The notes beneath the pieces were generated by a model. It was not told the origin of the DNA and made no database searches. It saw only the letters and a list, made by a program, of their open reading frames with translations. Source: Candidatus Roslinia caecavium (GTDB taxonomy: Bacteria; Bacillota; Clostridia; Monoglobales; Monoglobaceae). Taken from it: a stretch of 54,221 nucleotides of DNA. Below, one piece after another: positions 54,136 to 54,221 of this stretch. Made by a program: the position numbers and the translations under genes. The stretch spans positions 1 to 54,221 of the forward strand of contig CAJFTO010000016.1 of NCBI GenBank assembly GCA_904419955.1. The letters are read 5' to 3'. The number at the start of each line of letters is the position of its first letter. Position 1 is the first letter of the stretch.

Positions 54136-54221
54136 ATGCTGGAAAGAACGGTAAAGACGACTGACGCGCTCGGGAACGAGACGAATACGACGTACGACGC
54201 GATGGGAAGAGTCTCTACAGT
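54136..54221 (+). CDS. Orphan RHS/YD-repeat cassette, truncated by the window end
   Basis: An ATG at 54136, 10 nt after AAGGAG, opens a frame MLERTVKTTDALGNET... with the YD-repeat unit TTYDAMGRV, running off the window. The visible start has no signal peptide, so it begins inside the repeat region. This is typical of displaced or silent C-terminal cassettes that follow a full RHS gene and can recombine into it. Only 28 codons are visible, so it may also be a full second gene start with unusual N-terminus. Confidence 0.7.
   Translation, partial: MLERTVKTTDALGNETNTTYDAMGRVST

Noticed and set aside
1..54221. CRISPR arrays, rRNA genes, insertion sequences with transposase
   Set aside because: I found no regularly spaced short repeats, no rRNA-like blocks and no transposase frame.

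Overview
The window reads as a chromosomal segment of an anaerobic, Gram-positive-type Firmicute, most likely a member of Clostridia; I cannot name a genus. The reasons are: an Alu-domain (long) SRP RNA directly before dnaX-ybaB, strong AGGAGG-type ribosome binding sites with several GTG starts, SLH-domain surface proteins, a DUF1385-prmC pair, a 4Fe-4S aldo/keto reductase, and a WapA-like Sec-secreted RHS protein instead of a type VI-linked one.

Layout. 1-390: two copies of a 181-bp structured repeat. 390-5075 (minus strand): M20 amidohydrolase, zinc-ribbon membrane protein, GH29 fucosidase-like protein and an Sfp-type phosphopantetheinyl transferase; the gap at 1740-2040 holds a convergently transcribed type I toxin-antitoxin candidate. 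5.2-7.9 kb: SRP RNA, dnaX, ybaB. 7.95-9.8 kb: a small insertion-like island (tyrosine integrase plus excisionase-like HTH protein) where recR would often follow. 10-23.4 kb: housekeeping and surface genes (WalJ-like MBL protein, SLH-VanY protein, aldo/keto reductase, TcdA, a 1384-residue degenerate receiver/GGDEF/EAL protein, methyltransferase, PstS-like protein, class I glutamine amidotransferase). 23.7 kb: tRNA-Ser(CGA).

23.9-33.3 kb is a nine-gene aromatic operon (aroF, tyrA, aroB, aroA, aroC, pheA, aroK, aroQ, aroE) that encodes every step from DAHP to chorismate and both the prephenate dehydrogenase and dehydratase branches. Its leader carries a good promoter, a 42-codon peptide with 12 Phe/Tyr codons in a 17-codon stretch, an antiterminator stem and an intrinsic terminator with a U-run. 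This looks like complete ribosome-mediated attenuation by Phe and Tyr, and is the strongest regulatory discovery here.

33.5-42.9 kb: GT2 glycosyltransferase, CPA-type antiporter with C-terminal RCK domains, ftsZ, DUF1385 protein, prmC, a TfoX/GyrI-like fusion and a small membrane protein. 43.7-54.2 kb: a secreted polymorphic-toxin region: a Kelch/RCC1 propeller protein, a 2057-residue RHS/YD-repeat protein ending in an HExxH metallopeptidase-like toxin tip, a secreted SLH-like neighbour, and the beginning of an orphan RHS cassette that runs off the window. Base composition falls clearly at the toxin tip and its neighbour, as expected of an exchanged module.
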